A stretch of 64,000 nt of DNA from Arthrobacter hankyongi (GCF_022012395.1 NZ_JAKLTQ010000007.1:147549-211548), one strand, 5' to 3'. Positions 1 to 9,307 are shown, counted from the stretch's first letter. Numbers and translations: made by a program. Notes: generated by a model not told the origin, from the sequence alone.

Positions 1-3
1 CCA

Positions 4-600
4 GTGAGCCAGAAGGTCCAGGACTACTCCGACACATCCAGCTGGTCCTACCACGTGGACGAATCCTTCTATGCGGACCTGGACCGCTTCGGCGAGGTGC
101 TCCGGGCCGACTGGCCGGCGGCCGGTGTCCAGACCGCCCGGGAGGCCGAGGCCTTCCTGGCCCGGGAGGCGCGCCTGATCGACGAGGGCCGCTTCAACGA
201 CTGGCTGGAGCTCTTCGGCCCGGACTGCCTGTACTGGGTCCCCATCACCCCGGGGGGAGGCGATCCGCGCCGGGAGGTCTCGCATGCCTTTGACGACTGC
301 CGCCGGCTCACCGACCGGGTCTACTGGCTGCGCACCGGGCTGGCCTTCAGCCAGATCCCGCAGTCCCGCACCCGCCGGGTCATCGGCAACGTGGAGGTCC
401 TGGACGAGCCGGGCAGCGGACTGCGTTTCATCCGCTCCAACTTCATCGTCAACGAGTTCCGAGCCGGAGTCGCCAAGACGTACACCGGCTGGTACGGGCA
501 CGTGCTGGCACCGCAGGAGGACGGCTGGCAGATCCGGCTCAAGCAGGCCAATCTGCTCGATTCGGAGCAGATCCATGAAAACCTCACCCTGGTCTTCTAG
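4..600 (+). CDS. Aromatic-ring-hydroxylating dioxygenase beta (small) subunit
   Basis: The 198-residue product has the SnoaL/NTF2-like fold sequence of Rieske dioxygenase small subunits: an N-terminal region with EAEAFLAREARLIDEGRF, the core WLELFGPDCLYWVPI, and the C-terminal half with RRVIGNVEV and RSNFIVNEFR. Small subunits are structural partners of the catalytic Rieske/mononuclear-iron alpha subunit, which is not in the window and should lie just upstream. The gene heads a run of plus-strand genes (amidotransferase, glutamine-synthetase-like ligase, ferredoxin, reductase, catechol dioxygenase) that together resemble aniline dioxygenase clusters (AtdA4/TdnA2 position). The start used is a GTG at the very window edge, so the true start may lie upstream. 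Family call is firm; substrate is inferred from context. Confidence 0.85.
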   Translation: MSQKVQDYSDTSSWSYHVDESFYADLDRFGEVLRADWPAAGVQTAREAEAFLAREARLIDEGRFNDWLELFGPDCLYWVPITPGGGDPRREVSHAFDDCRRLTDRVYWLRTGLAFSQIPQSRTRRVIGNVEVLDEPGSGLRFIRSNFIVNEFRAGVAKTYTGWYGHVLAPQEDGWQIRLKQANLLDSEQIHENLTLVF

Positions 601-614
601 CGGGCGGCCGGACA

Positions 615-905
615 ATGACTGCACATGAGGACGACCACGCCGCCGAGCTGGAGCGGCTGCGGCGGGAAAACAACCTGCTGCGGCAGCAGGTGCACCGGCT
701 CAAACGCGAAGCCGCCAGCATGCGCCCGGTGGTCGCCGAGGTCAAACGCCTGAAAATCTGGGACTTCACGCCCTACGCGACCACGCCGGACGATTCCTGG
801 CTGGCCCTGGACCGGGTCAGCGCCATGGACCTGATGCGCGCCCTGGCCGGAACGGACCACTGGCAGCCCTGGCAGTCCCGGATCGAACCAAGGCTGCAGC
901 CGTGA
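615..905 (+). CDS. Small coiled-coil protein of the aromatic-amine operon
   Basis: A 96-residue protein I do not recognise. Residues about 8-45 form a charged heptad-like helix (ELERLRRENNLLRQQVHRL) that predicts a coiled coil; residues 46-96 contain a conserved-looking IWDFTPY segment and a hydrophobic patch with several tryptophans (DSWLALDRV, DHWQPWQSR). It starts 14 bases after the dioxygenase beta stop and its stop overlaps the GTG start of the next gene (GTGA), so it is translated as part of the operon. Well-described aniline clusters are not known to me to contain it. It could be an assembly or scaffold factor for the ligase or dioxygenase; that is inference only. Confidence 0.65.
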   Translation: MTAHEDDHAAELERLRRENNLLRQQVHRLKREAASMRPVVAEVKRLKIWDFTPYATTPDDSWLALDRVSAMDLMRALAGTDHWQPWQSRIEPRLQP

Positions 906-1621
906 CCGGCACCGGCGGCGAGGTCCTGGTCATCACCCATTTCGACGGCGCAGACCTGAGCTGGGTGGACCGGCTGGTCCGGCAGCAAGGCCTGGCGTGC
1001 CGGCGGGTCCAGCCGTTCGCGGGGGAAGCCTTGCCGGAGCCGGACCGCGCGGCGGCAGTCATCTGCCTGGGCGGCCCGCACAGTGCCTACGACGATGCCG
1101 GGCACCCCTTCCTGGCCGCGGAACAACAGTTCCTGCGGCGCGCCGTCCAGGCGGACGCTCCGGTACTGGGCATCTGCCTGGGCTCGCAGCTCCTGGCCCA
1201 GGCCCTGGGCGGCCGGGCGCTTCCCGGCACCCGCGGACTGGAATGCGGATTCATCGACGTCCGGCCCGTGCAGGCACCGGTCCCCGGCGCCGTGGAGACG
1301 GCCGTCCCCGCCGGTCTGGACGGGCGTTTCTTCTCCTTCCACACCGATACGTTCATCCCTCCGGCAGACGCCGAACTGCTGGCCGTCTCGGACCGGTATC
1401 CACAGGCCTGGCGGCTCGGCTCCGCCCTGGCCATCCAGTTCCACCCGGAAATCTCCCCCGCAGGAATCCGGCAGCTGCTCGCCCTCGAGGAAGACAAGCT
1501 GCGCAGCTACGGCATCGACGTCGACGACGTCATCGCCGAGGCTGCGGCAGCCCGGGACACCGGCTGGGCCGGGGCACAGCGGATCATCGGAGGCTGGCTC
1601 GCCGGCCGCGTCAGCGTCTAG
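902..1621 (+). CDS. Class I glutamine amidotransferase-like protein (TdnT/AtdA2-like)
   Basis: A 239-residue class I amidotransferase domain with the nucleophile elbow GICLGSQ (Cys92) and the His-Glu pair in FHPEIS (His181, Glu183), so the catalytic triad is complete. It resembles stand-alone GMP-synthase-like GATases. In aniline degradation clusters a GATase-like protein accompanies the glutamine-synthetase-like gamma-glutamylanilide synthase and acts on gamma-glutamyl amides; the same neighbour is found here immediately downstream. The GTG start overlaps the previous stop by 4 bases, which indicates translational coupling. A second, different gamma-glutamyl hydrolase lies at 5863-6600, so which of the two matches AtdA2 in function is open. 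Confidence 0.8.
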   Translation: MTGTGGEVLVITHFDGADLSWVDRLVRQQGLACRRVQPFAGEALPEPDRAAAVICLGGPHSAYDDAGHPFLAAEQQFLRRAVQADAPVLGICLGSQLLAQALGGRALPGTRGLECGFIDVRPVQAPVPGAVETAVPAGLDGRFFSFHTDTFIPPADAELLAVSDRYPQAWRLGSALAIQFHPEISPAGIRQLLALEEDKLRSYGIDVDDVIAEAAAARDTGWAGAQRIIGGWLAGRVSV

Positions 1622-1681
1622 GAACACACCATCCACCATCCGGCAGCTTCCGCTGCCGCACGACCACTTCAAGGAGCAGCC

Positions 1682-3175
1682 ATGTCCAATACCGGCAAGT
1701 TCATCCACAAACACGGCATCTACACCGCAGAGCAACTCGAGGCCGCAGAACGCAGCCGCACTGCCCTCGACACCGAAAACATCGAGATCGTCCGCCTCGT
1801 CTGGCCCGACCAGCACGGCCTGCTCCGCGGCAAGTCCGTCACCAGGGAGGCCTACCTGGCGTCCCTGGAGTCCGGGATGGACATCACGATGGCGCCGTTC
1901 TTCTTCGATACGGCCAACGGCATCGTGCTCAACCCGTTCTCCGCCGACGGCGGGTTCGCCATCGAGGGCCTGGGCGGCAGCCCCAACGTCAAGATGGTCC
2001 CGGACCCCGGCACCTTCACCGTCCTGCCGTGGGTGGAGGAAACAGCCGTCGTCATCTGCGACCTGTACATGTCCGACGGCCGGCTGTTCCCGTTTGCCCC
2101 GCGCTCGATCCTCAAGAATTCCCTGGGCAAGATGGCTGACAACGGCTACGGGCTGGTCGCGGGCATCGAGATGGAGTGGTATCTGACCCGGCTCGTCGAC
2201 GACATGCTCGAGCACGGGTCGCTCGGGGCCCCGGGTTCCCCGGCCGACCCGCCGAAGGTGGCCCCCGTGGCGCGGGGCTACAACTACCTGCTCAGCGACC
2301 ACCTGGACGAGATCGACCATATGCTGCGGCCGATCCGCAAGGCGCTCGTGTCCATGGGCCTGCCCCTGCGCTCCCTGGACGACGAATGGGCGCCGAGCCA
2401 GGTGGAGACCACCTTCGACGTCCTCGAGGGCCTGGCTGCCGCCGATGCCGCCGTGCTCTTCCGGATGGCGGTCAAGCAGATCGCCAAGCGCCACGGCCAT
2501 ATCGCGTCCTTCATGTGCACGCCGGCCATCCAGGGGTTCTACGCCAACGGCTGGCACCTGCACACCTCCGTCGTCGACCTGTCCACGGGCGAAAACCTCA
2601 TGGTGCCCTCCTTCGACGAGCCGCTGTCCGACCTCGGCCAGCACTACGTGGGCGGGACCCTGGAGCACGGCATTGCCGCCTCCGTCTTCACCACGCCGAC
2701 CATCAACGGCTACCGGCGCCGCCGGCCCTACTCGCTGGCACCCGACCGGCTGACCTGGGGCCAGGACAACCGCGCGGCCATGATGCGCGTGATCTCGGCT
2801 CCGGGCGACAAGGCCTCGCACGTGGAGAACCGGGTCGGTGACTCGGCGGCCAACCCCTACCTGTACATCGCAGCCCAGGCCGCCGCCGGGCTGGACGGAA
2901 TCCTGAGCAAGACCAAGCCGGGCCCGCTCAGCGAAGACCCCTACACCCAGAACGTCCCGCAGCTTCCCACCACCCTGGCCGACGCCATCGACGCCCTCGA
3001 AGCCGATACCTTCTACCGGCAGGCCTTCGGCGGCACCTTCATCGACTACCTCGTCACCATGAAGCGCAGCGAGGTGGCCAGGTACGAAGCCTGGGTGGCC
3101 GAGCATCCGGACTCCGAGAAGTACGTCAACGGCGTCACGGACTGGGAGCACCGCGAGTACTTCGAGGTGTTCTAG
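1682..3175 (+). CDS. Glutamine-synthetase-like gamma-glutamyl-amine ligase (gamma-glutamylanilide synthase type)
   Basis: A 497-residue protein of the glutamine synthetase superfamily. Visible family features are the N-terminal beta-grasp region (IVRLVWPDQHGLLRGKSV), the metal-site segment GIEMEWYL, the NGWHLHTS segment and the NRAAMMRV segment. Its sequence is not that of housekeeping GlnA but of ligases that couple glutamate to amines. With a Rieske dioxygenase, ferredoxin, reductase and catechol dioxygenase in the same operon, the most likely reaction is ATP-dependent gamma-glutamylation of an aromatic amine such as aniline (AtdA1/TdnQ role) to make the dioxygenase substrate. ATG start has an AGGAG ribosome binding site just upstream. 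Family certain; amine substrate inferred. Confidence 0.85.
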   Translation: MSNTGKFIHKHGIYTAEQLEAAERSRTALDTENIEIVRLVWPDQHGLLRGKSVTREAYLASLESGMDITMAPFFFDTANGIVLNPFSADGGFAIEGLGGSPNVKMVPDPGTFTVLPWVEETAVVICDLYMSDGRLFPFAPRSILKNSLGKMADNGYGLVAGIEMEWYLTRLVDDMLEHGSLGAPGSPADPPKVAPVARGYNYLLSDHLDEIDHMLRPIRKALVSMGLPLRSLDDEWAPSQVETTFDVLEGLAAADAAVLFRMAVKQIAKRHGHIASFMCTPAIQGFYANGWHLHTSVVDLSTGENLMVPSFDEPLSDLGQHYVGGTLEHGIAASVFTTPTINGYRRRRPYSLAPDRLTWGQDNRAAMMRVISAPGDKASHVENRVGDSAANPYLYIAAQAAAGLDGILSKTKPGPLSEDPYTQNVPQLPTTLADAIDALEADTFYRQAFGGTFIDYLVTMKRSEVARYEAWVAEHPDSEKYVNGVTDWEHREYFEVF

Positions 3176-3196
3176 CCCTGCCGGACAAAAACCATC

Positions 3197-3230
3197 GTCC
3201 CGGTGCCGCTTCCGCCGGCGGCACCGGGAC
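3197..3230 (+). terminator. Strong intercistronic hairpin between ligase and ferredoxin genes
   Basis: A 13-bp perfect stem (arms 3197-3209 and 3218-3230) closes an 8-base loop 40 bases before the ferredoxin start. There is no T-run, so it could be an intrinsic attenuator or a mRNA-stabilising hairpin that changes expression between the ligase and the electron-transfer genes. Confidence 0.5.
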
Positions 3231-3269
3231 ACCGCAGCACAGAACCGACAGATAAGCAGGTCGATCCCC

Positions 3270-3590
3270 ATGCCCAAAATCATTCTCCGTTCCCCCGACG
3301 GGAACCTGCACACCGTGGACGCCCGCGTCGGGGCCTCCGTGATGGAAACCGCCGTCAAACACGGTGTCCCCGGCATCGTGGCCGAATGCGGCGGGGCGCT
3401 GTCCTGCGCCACCTGCCATGTGTATGTGTCCGGCTCCTGCCTGGAACGGACCGGCACGGCGGAGGATTTCGAAGACGAGATGCTCGACGACGCCGCCGCC
3501 GAGCGCCGTCCCAACAGCCGGCTCTCCTGCCAGATCCGGATGTCCGACGAGCTCGACGGGCTCGAGGTCGAGATTGCCCCCGAACAGTGA
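3270..3590 (+). CDS. [2Fe-2S] ferredoxin, putidaredoxin/adrenodoxin type
   Basis: A 106-residue ferredoxin with the vertebrate-type/putidaredoxin cysteine pattern C-x5-C-x2-C (AECGGALSCATCHVYV) and the fourth cysteine in RLSCQI. The acidic DEMLD segment after the cluster loop is typical of ferredoxins that dock on FAD-dependent reductases. It is followed at once by such a reductase, so the pair should pass electrons from NAD(P)H to the oxygenase encoded at the window start. This makes the system three-component, unlike the classical aniline dioxygenases (AtdA5/TdnB), which use a single combined reductase. AAGCAGG-like ribosome site precedes the ATG. Confidence 0.9.
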   Translation: MPKIILRSPDGNLHTVDARVGASVMETAVKHGVPGIVAECGGALSCATCHVYVSGSCLERTGTAEDFEDEMLDDAAAERRPNSRLSCQIRMSDELDGLEVEIAPEQ

Positions 3591-3598
3591 AGGAACCG

Positions 3599-4855
3599 AT
3601 GGACATGGATACCGCCGAGACCGGAACGCTGATCATCGGTGCCGGTGAAGCCGGGCTCGGCATCGCCGTCGCCCTGCGGAACGCGGGGTACACGGCACCA
3701 GTCACGATCAGCGGATCGGAAGCCGACGCGCCCTACCAGCGCCCGCCGCTGTCCAAGGAGTTCCTCGCCGGCGAGATGGACGAGGAGAACCTGCTCCTGC
3801 GGGCCAACAATTTCTACCAGGACAAGGAAATCCGGCTGCTGACCAACGCGCACATCGAGGACATCGTCCTGGACGACAATGCCGCAGGCGGAACCGCCAC
3901 CACCTCGTCCGGCACCGAAATCCGCTTCGACAGGCTGGCGCTGGCCACCGGCGCCAGCCCGCGGCGCCTGCCGGTACCGGGCGCGGACCTGGACGGGGTC
4001 TGCTACCTGCGGGACATCCCGGATGCCCGCCGGCTGCGCGGCCTGCTGCCCGAAGCCAGGCGGGTCGTCGTCGTCGGCGGCGGCTACATCGGGCTCGAGG
4101 CCGCAGCGGTCGCGCGGACGCGCGGCCTGGAGGTCACCGTGGTGGAGACCTTCGAGCGGCTGCTGCAGCGTGTGGCCGCACCTCCGATATCGGAATTCTT
4201 CCGCGCCGCCCATGAAAAGCGCGGGGCCAGGGTGCTGCTCGGCGCCTCGGTAACGGCCCTGCAGGGATCCGCCGGCAGCGTGACCGGCGTGGAGCTCTCC
4301 GACGGCACCGTGCTTCCTGCCGATCTGGTGATCATCGGCATCGGGGTCGAGCCCCGGATCGAACTGGCCCAGAAGCTGGGACTTGACTGCGGCCGCGGAA
4401 TCATCGTCGATGACGCGGCGCGGACCAGCAACCCGGCCATCGTGGCCGCCGGTGACTGCACGATGCAGCCGCATCCGCTCTACCCCGGCGAGTTAATCTG
4501 CCTCGAATCGGTGCAGAACGCCGCGGACCAGGCCAAGGTGGCGGCCGCCTCGCTGCTGGACGGCCCCCGGCCGGAGCGCGCCGTGCCCTGGTTCTGGTCC
4601 AACCAGGCGGACATCAGGCTGCAGATTGCCGGCCTGTCGGCGGGCTTCGACGACTACGTGATCCGCGGCGAGCCCGGTTCCGAGCAGTTCACCGTGCTGT
4701 ACTACCGCGGCGGCCGCCTGATTGCCGCCGACGCCGTCAACAGCCCGCATGACTTTATGGCAGTCAAACGTGCCCTCGGCAAGGGAGCGACAATCGACCC
4801 CGCCGACGCCGCCAACGTGGGCGTCCAGCTCAAGACCCTGATCCGCGAAACCTGA
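3599..4855 (+). CDS. FAD-dependent ferredoxin reductase
   Basis: A 418-residue pyridine-nucleotide-disulfide oxidoreductase of the putidaredoxin-reductase/rubredoxin-reductase type. It has the FAD dinucleotide fold near the N terminus (IIGAGEAGLGIAVALR), the substrate-cap segment PYQRPPLSKEFL typical of this subfamily, the NAD(P)H fold VVVGGGYIGLEAAAVAR, the second FAD motif IVAAGDCT and the C-terminal reductase domain. It starts 8 bases after the ferredoxin stop, so the two are a transcriptional and functional pair feeding electrons to the Rieske dioxygenase. The ATG at 3599 was chosen because the longer reading frame overlaps the ferredoxin gene; an ATG two codons later is also possible. 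Confidence 0.9.
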   Translation: MDMDTAETGTLIIGAGEAGLGIAVALRNAGYTAPVTISGSEADAPYQRPPLSKEFLAGEMDEENLLLRANNFYQDKEIRLLTNAHIEDIVLDDNAAGGTATTSSGTEIRFDRLALATGASPRRLPVPGADLDGVCYLRDIPDARRLRGLLPEARRVVVVGGGYIGLEAAAVARTRGLEVTVVETFERLLQRVAAPPISEFFRAAHEKRGARVLLGASVTALQGSAGSVTGVELSDGTVLPADLVIIGIGVEPRIELAQKLGLDCGRGIIVDDAARTSNPAIVAAGDCTMQPHPLYPGELICLESVQNAADQAKVAAASLLDGPRPERAVPWFWSNQADIRLQIAGLSAGFDDYVIRGEPGSEQFTVLYYRGGRLIAADAVNSPHDFMAVKRALGKGATIDPADAANVGVQLKTLIRET

Positions 4856-5746
<891 letters not shown>

Positions 5747-5764
5747 CCACCGCAATCCGCCTGA

Positions 5765-5801
5765 CGCACCGCCCTCTCAGCCTGCCGGAGGGGGTGGTGC
5801 G
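5765..5801 (+). terminator. Imperfect hairpin after catA
   Basis: A stem with outer CGCACC/GGTGCG arms and an inner CCCTC/GAGGG pairing lies between catA and the next hydrolase gene. It lacks a T-run. It may attenuate read-through into the hydrolase gene. Confidence 0.35.
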
Positions 5802-5862
5802 GCATGTCCACGAACCGCCGGCGGCGGCACCCCTGCGTAGTGCACGGTCAAAGGAGATCAGA

Positions 5863-6600
5863 ATGTCAGCCAGAATCGGCATCCCCGTCCGCCTCAGTGA
5901 TCCGGCGCTGGACAACCGCGTGGCGGTAGCCAACCGTCTGATCGGATTCATTACCGACCACGTCAGCGCCGCAGGCGGCACTCCGGTACCACTCACTCCG
6001 GAATCCTGGGCCGCCGGACCGGCCATCGACGGGCTGCTGCTGCCCGGCGGCGGAGACCTGCACCCCGGCTGCTACGGCCAGGAACCGGATCCCCGCGTTT
6101 ATGACACCAATCCGGCGCAGGACGACCTCGATTTTGCCGCCGCCCGGCATGCCCTCGCGGCCGGGCTGCCCCTCTTCGGCATCTGCCGCGGCATGCAGCT
6201 GATCAATGTGCTCTACGGCGGCACCCTCATCCAGGACCTGCCGCCGTCGGAAGTCGACCACCGGCACCGGCGCACGGCGGACCCTGCCGGCGCCTTCACC
6301 CGGCACCCGGTCGACATTGCCCCCGGTTCCCGGCTTGCCGGCCTCCTGGGCACCACGGCCCCCACCGCCTCCGCCCACCATCAGGCCGTCGACCGCCTCG
6401 GCGGCGGCCTGATGGTCACGGCGCGCGCGGCCGACGGCTGCATTGAGGCCATCGAGGATCCGGCGCGGCAGGTCCTGGGCGTCCAGTGGCATCCCGAGAT
6501 GCTGGCCGGCGAAGATCCCAGGCAGCGGGCTCTGTTTGAGGCCCTGGTGGACGCTGCCGGGCAGAAGAAACGGATGCAGCCCTCGGGAAACCTCTGCTAG
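5863..6600 (+). CDS. Gamma-glutamyl-gamma-aminobutyrate hydrolase family protein (peptidase C26, PuuD-like)
   Basis: A 245-residue class I GATase-fold hydrolase with PGGGDLHP, the nucleophile elbow GICRGMQ (Cys108) and QWHPEM (His210, Glu212). The family (PuuD, peptidase C26) hydrolyses gamma-glutamyl amides. In this operon it may release glutamate from gamma-glutamyl-aryl or alkyl amides, either to avoid toxic build-up or after dioxygenation. The ATG at 5863 is set by a good AAGGAG site 6 bases upstream; the open frame extends further 5' but overlaps catA. Having two GATase-fold proteins with one glutamyl ligase is notable. Confidence 0.85.
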   Translation: MSARIGIPVRLSDPALDNRVAVANRLIGFITDHVSAAGGTPVPLTPESWAAGPAIDGLLLPGGGDLHPGCYGQEPDPRVYDTNPAQDDLDFAAARHALAAGLPLFGICRGMQLINVLYGGTLIQDLPPSEVDHRHRRTADPAGAFTRHPVDIAPGSRLAGLLGTTAPTASAHHQAVDRLGGGLMVTARAADGCIEAIEDPARQVLGVQWHPEMLAGEDPRQRALFEALVDAAGQKKRMQPSGNLC

Positions 6601-6936
6601 CCGGATCACCTGGCAGCCCGCCACGCCGGCGGTGCCGGGCCGCGCGCTGGAGGACCACGGATGCTGTCCTGCAGGCAGCCGGGGTCTGCAGGCCCCGGGC
6701 CGTAACGGCCCCGGGTCACGGCGATTGACACCGGTCGGGTCAGGTACGGAGCGCTCCCGGACCGTTCCTTCAGCGCTCTCGAATCAGGACGTTGAGCGGA
6801 AGTCCGCTGTCCCTGGCAGCATCGGGTGATAATAAGCATCGTCGTGCCTTCAGCCGCGGGCTCGTCGATGACCTGGGCAATGCCCCGATCGACGCCGGGT
6901 CGTGCCTGCTGCTATCCACCCAACGGGCGGACTCCC
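6601..6936. other. Convergent intergenic region, no gene
   Basis: No supported gene lies here. The two flanking genes converge. The only structure seen is a GC-rich hairpin at about 6691-6716 with core GGGCCG-TAA-CGGCCC at 6697-6711, which could serve as a bidirectional terminator although it lacks a T-run. Confidence 0.5.
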
Positions 6937-7608
6937 TCAGGCCCCGCCGCGGCGGCTGACCATTTCATTAATCCAGATAGGTGCGTACGGAGAGGTGCAG
7001 TTCGGCGGCGTCGGGTAGTCCTTGAGCACTCCCAGCCGTTCACCGATCTTGATCGCCCGTTCCCGGTGCCCTGCATGCTCGATCCCGATTTGGGCCAGGG
7101 TGTGGTTCATCGCCCACTGCAGCCGGTCCGGCGCGTCCTTCATCTCCGCCTCAACCGTGTCCAGCAGGCCCGGCAGGTCGAGTCCTTCAGGCTTCTTAGC
7201 CACCCGTTCGGTGGTCAGTGCCCAGCCGGCGCTGGCCACCACCGGATCCGCATCCGCGGTCCAGGCCACGCGCAGCCCTTCGGCATGCGGGCTCTTCTTG
7301 ACCACGTAGTTCACCAGCCAGTCGTGCACCTTCGGGGCGCGCGATTCACGCAGCATGGCGTCCAGCTCGGCGGCCTCGAAGGCCTTCGGGCGGCAGATCA
7401 GCAGGGCCAGCAGCCGCGCCGCGGTATCTCCCGTCGCCCAGAGCCCGCGCGCCAGGTCCTGATCAGTCTTCAGCCGCTTGGCCACCGCGCGCAGCTTGCC
7501 CAGGTTCACCCCGTGGTCGTCGCCGCGCTTCTCGTTCGCCTCGCGCATCTTCGGATCCTCGAGCGTGGCCAGCTCGGCCATCACCTCGGCCACCGTCGTC
7601 TCGGACAT
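6937..7608 (-). CDS. DNA alkylation repair protein (AlkD-like HEAT-repeat family)
   Basis: A helical protein of about 223 residues whose sequence matches the DNA_alkylation family related to AlkC/AlkD glycosylases: HEAT-like repeats with the segment KVHDWLVNYVVKKSPHAEG, VVASAGWALTTERV, and the C-terminal block IGERLGVLKDYPTPPNCTSPYAPIWI that is well conserved in this actinobacterial subfamily. It would bind alkylated DNA and excise damaged bases. Three in-frame ATGs lie within 18 bases; the third (7608) has the best purine-rich upstream sequence, and the longest version would begin at 7623. Its minus orientation makes it independent of the aromatic-amine operon. Confidence 0.75.
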   Translation of the reverse strand: MSETTVAEVMAELATLEDPKMREANEKRGDDHGVNLGKLRAVAKRLKTDQDLARGLWATGDTAARLLALLICRPKAFEAAELDAMLRESRAPKVHDWLVNYVVKKSPHAEGLRVAWTADADPVVASAGWALTTERVAKKPEGLDLPGLLDTVEAEMKDAPDRLQWAMNHTLAQIGIEHAGHRERAIKIGERLGVLKDYPTPPNCTSPYAPIWINEMVSRRGGA

Positions 7609-7755
7609 CCCATCCCCCATCACTCGTGCCTGAGGTCCAGCCTACGGCCCCGTTCCCCCGGTTCCGATTCCCAGTCAGGCACAACGACGCAGCGGCGCCC
7701 TCTGCAGGCATCCGAGGAACTAGTTCCGCACTTCTTTGTCGAGTAAAAAATCTTC

Positions 7756-7784
7756 TTGACCATGCCGCACGCCACTCGTACGAT
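7756..7784 (+). promoter_or_regulatory. Sigma70-type promoter for SDR gene
   Basis: TTGACC (7756-7761), 17-base spacer, TACGAT (7779-7784). The predicted start point falls inside the operator dyads at 7786-7809, so a repressor bound there would block transcription. Confidence 0.7.
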
Positions 7785-7785
7785 T

Positions 7786-7809
7786 GTCCAATATTGGACC
7801 GATGTCCAA
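7786..7809. promoter_or_regulatory. Overlapping TetR-type operator dyads
   Basis: Two overlapping dyads share half-sites: a perfect 14-bp palindrome GTCCAATATTGGAC (7786-7799) and TTGGACCGATGTCCAA (7794-7809). The second differs at only two positions from the perfect palindrome at 9292-9307. They sit directly after a -10 box. Binding by the two neighbouring TetR proteins is inferred. Confidence 0.7.
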
Positions 7810-7861
7810 AGTTGGCAGGTCGGCTCACTTTCGGGCCGACCACGACGGAAAGGGTTTGGAT

Positions 7862-8632
7862 ATGACTGACAGTCAGCGACTGGCGGGCAGGATTGCCTTG
7901 GTAACCGGGGGATCCCGCGGCCAAGGGGCGGCGCACGTACGCCGGCTCGCCCGGGAAGGGGCAACGGTATTCTTCGGCGATGTGGGCACCGAGGCCGGGG
8001 CCGCACTAGAAAGTGAACAAACGTCCAAGGGACTTGATGTGAGGTTCCGCCGGATGGACGTGACGTCGGCCGATGACTGGTCGCAGATGCTCGGCACCAT
8101 CGGGACGGAATTCGGACGGCTGGACATCCTGGTCAACAACGCGGGCATCCTCGACATGCGTGGCCCGGAGGAGGCGACGGAACAGAGTTGGCAGAAGACG
8201 GTTGACGTCAACCAGAAGGGCGTTTTCCTGGGCATCAAGCACAGCATCCCGCTGCTGCGCGAAAGTGCCTGCGCCTCCATCATCAACACCTCCTCCATCT
8301 TCGGCCTCATCGGGGCGGCGGACTACTTCGCCTACACGGCGTCAAAGGGGGCGGTCTCGGCCATGACCAAGTCCGCGGCCATGACCTACGGGGCCGACGG
8401 CATCCGGGTCAACAGCATCCATCCCGGCTATGTCTCGACCCCGATGCTGGAGACGGAATTCCAGGCACTGCCGGAGGGAACCGAGGAAGCGAGCCTGGCC
8501 GCCATCCCGCTGGGACGTTTTGCTTCCCCGGAGGAGATTGCATCCGTCGTCGCGTTCCTTGCCTCCGATGACGCTTCGTACATCACCGGCACCGAGGTCG
8601 TGATCGACGGCGGCGTCGTAGCGGGCCGGTGA
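7862..8632 (+). CDS. Short-chain dehydrogenase/reductase
   Basis: A 256-residue classical SDR with the cofactor motif TGGSRGQG near residue 17, NNAG, catalytic Ser and Tyr-x3-Lys (YTASK), and the C-terminal ITGTEVVIDGG block. It resembles 3-alpha/20-beta-hydroxysteroid-dehydrogenase-like and cyclohexanol-type SDRs, so it should oxidise or reduce a secondary alcohol/ketone with NAD(H). It has its own promoter and operator dyads 50-100 bases upstream, and it converges with the TetR gene. The ATG at 7862 was chosen over an upstream in-frame ATG because the latter lies inside the operator. Substrate unknown; it belongs to the same regulon as the monooxygenase operon at 9349-13819. Confidence 0.85.
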   Translation: MTDSQRLAGRIALVTGGSRGQGAAHVRRLAREGATVFFGDVGTEAGAALESEQTSKGLDVRFRRMDVTSADDWSQMLGTIGTEFGRLDILVNNAGILDMRGPEEATEQSWQKTVDVNQKGVFLGIKHSIPLLRESACASIINTSSIFGLIGAADYFAYTASKGAVSAMTKSAAMTYGADGIRVNSIHPGYVSTPMLETEFQALPEGTEEASLAAIPLGRFASPEEIASVVAFLASDDASYITGTEVVIDGGVVAGR

Positions 8633-8663
8633 CTCTGCCGGCGAGGCCCCGGGGTGGCGGCCC

Positions 8664-9203
8664 CTAGTTCAGGGCCGTGCGCAGAAAGTCACGGGCCTGG
8701 CGGTCCGAAAGACTGGAATCACCCAGGAGTCGCTGGAAGGTCAGGCCTTCCCAGATGACCTCGAACCGCACAGCCACCTCGTGCGCGCACAGCCGCTCCA
8801 CTTGGGCAGTGGCGGAGCGGGACCACTGCTGGACGATAGAGCGGTACCGGGGATCGCGCACCCCCTGGGCATACAACTCGTACAGCAGCGTCGCCCCGGT
8901 CACATCCGAGTGCTGGACCCGCACCACCGCCAGCGCGGCCTCGATCAAATCCTCCATGGATTCCGCAGACTCGAACAGCCGGCTGTATTTGCCCGATTCC
9001 CGCTCGGCAAAGTACCGGAAGGCCTCGAGCAGCATGTCGTCGAGGCTGGCGAAGTGGTAACTGGTACTACCCAGTGAAATCCCGGCGGCCGACGCCACCC
9101 TGCGGTGCGTCACCCCCCTGACGCCATGGGCCGCCGCCACCTTCAGCACAGCCTCCAGCAGCGCCGTCCGGGTACCCTCCGAACGACTCATCGACCCCGC
9201 CAT
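8664..9203 (-). CDS. TetR-family transcriptional repressor 1
   Basis: A 179-residue TetR protein: HTH in residues about 10-55 (VTHRRVASAAGISLGSTSYHFASLDDMLLEAF) and a C-terminal ligand-binding helical domain. It is closely similar along its whole length to the second TetR at 13945-14529, including ATLLYELYAQG, DPRYRSI and RFEVIWEGL, so the two are recent paralogues. It is divergent from the flavin reductase/monooxygenase operon with a perfect palindrome between them at 9292-9307. The start at 9203 is set by a GGGAGG site; the frame could extend to 9236. Likely role: repressor of the flanking genes and of itself, released by the pathway substrate. Confidence 0.9.
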   Translation of the reverse strand: MAGSMSRSEGTRTALLEAVLKVAAAHGVRGVTHRRVASAAGISLGSTSYHFASLDDMLLEAFRYFAERESGKYSRLFESAESMEDLIEAALAVVRVQHSDVTGATLLYELYAQGVRDPRYRSIVQQWSRSATAQVERLCAHEVAVRFEVIWEGLTFQRLLGDSSLSDRQARDFLRTALN

Positions 9204-9291
9204 ACCCGAACCTCCCCCTAAAACCCCGCCAAACAAGCACCAAGCCGCCCGGCGGGAACATCAAGACACAGCCATTCTTGCGTCGCAAATT

Positions 9292-9307
9292 TTGGACATA
9301 TGTCCAA
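9292..9307. promoter_or_regulatory. Perfect TetR operator palindrome, divergent promoter region
   Basis: TTGGACATATGTCCAA is a perfect 16-bp palindrome centred between TetR-1 (start 9203) and the flavin reductase (start 9349). The same dyad occurs at 7794-7809 and 14626-14641. Confidence 0.75.

Noticed and set aside
773..4474. Very long minus-strand open frame (1233 codons) opposite the amidotransferase/ligase genes
   Set aside because: It is an antisense shadow of GC-rich genes with clear motifs on the plus strand; its translation is low-complexity Gly/Arg/Asp/Val without any domain.
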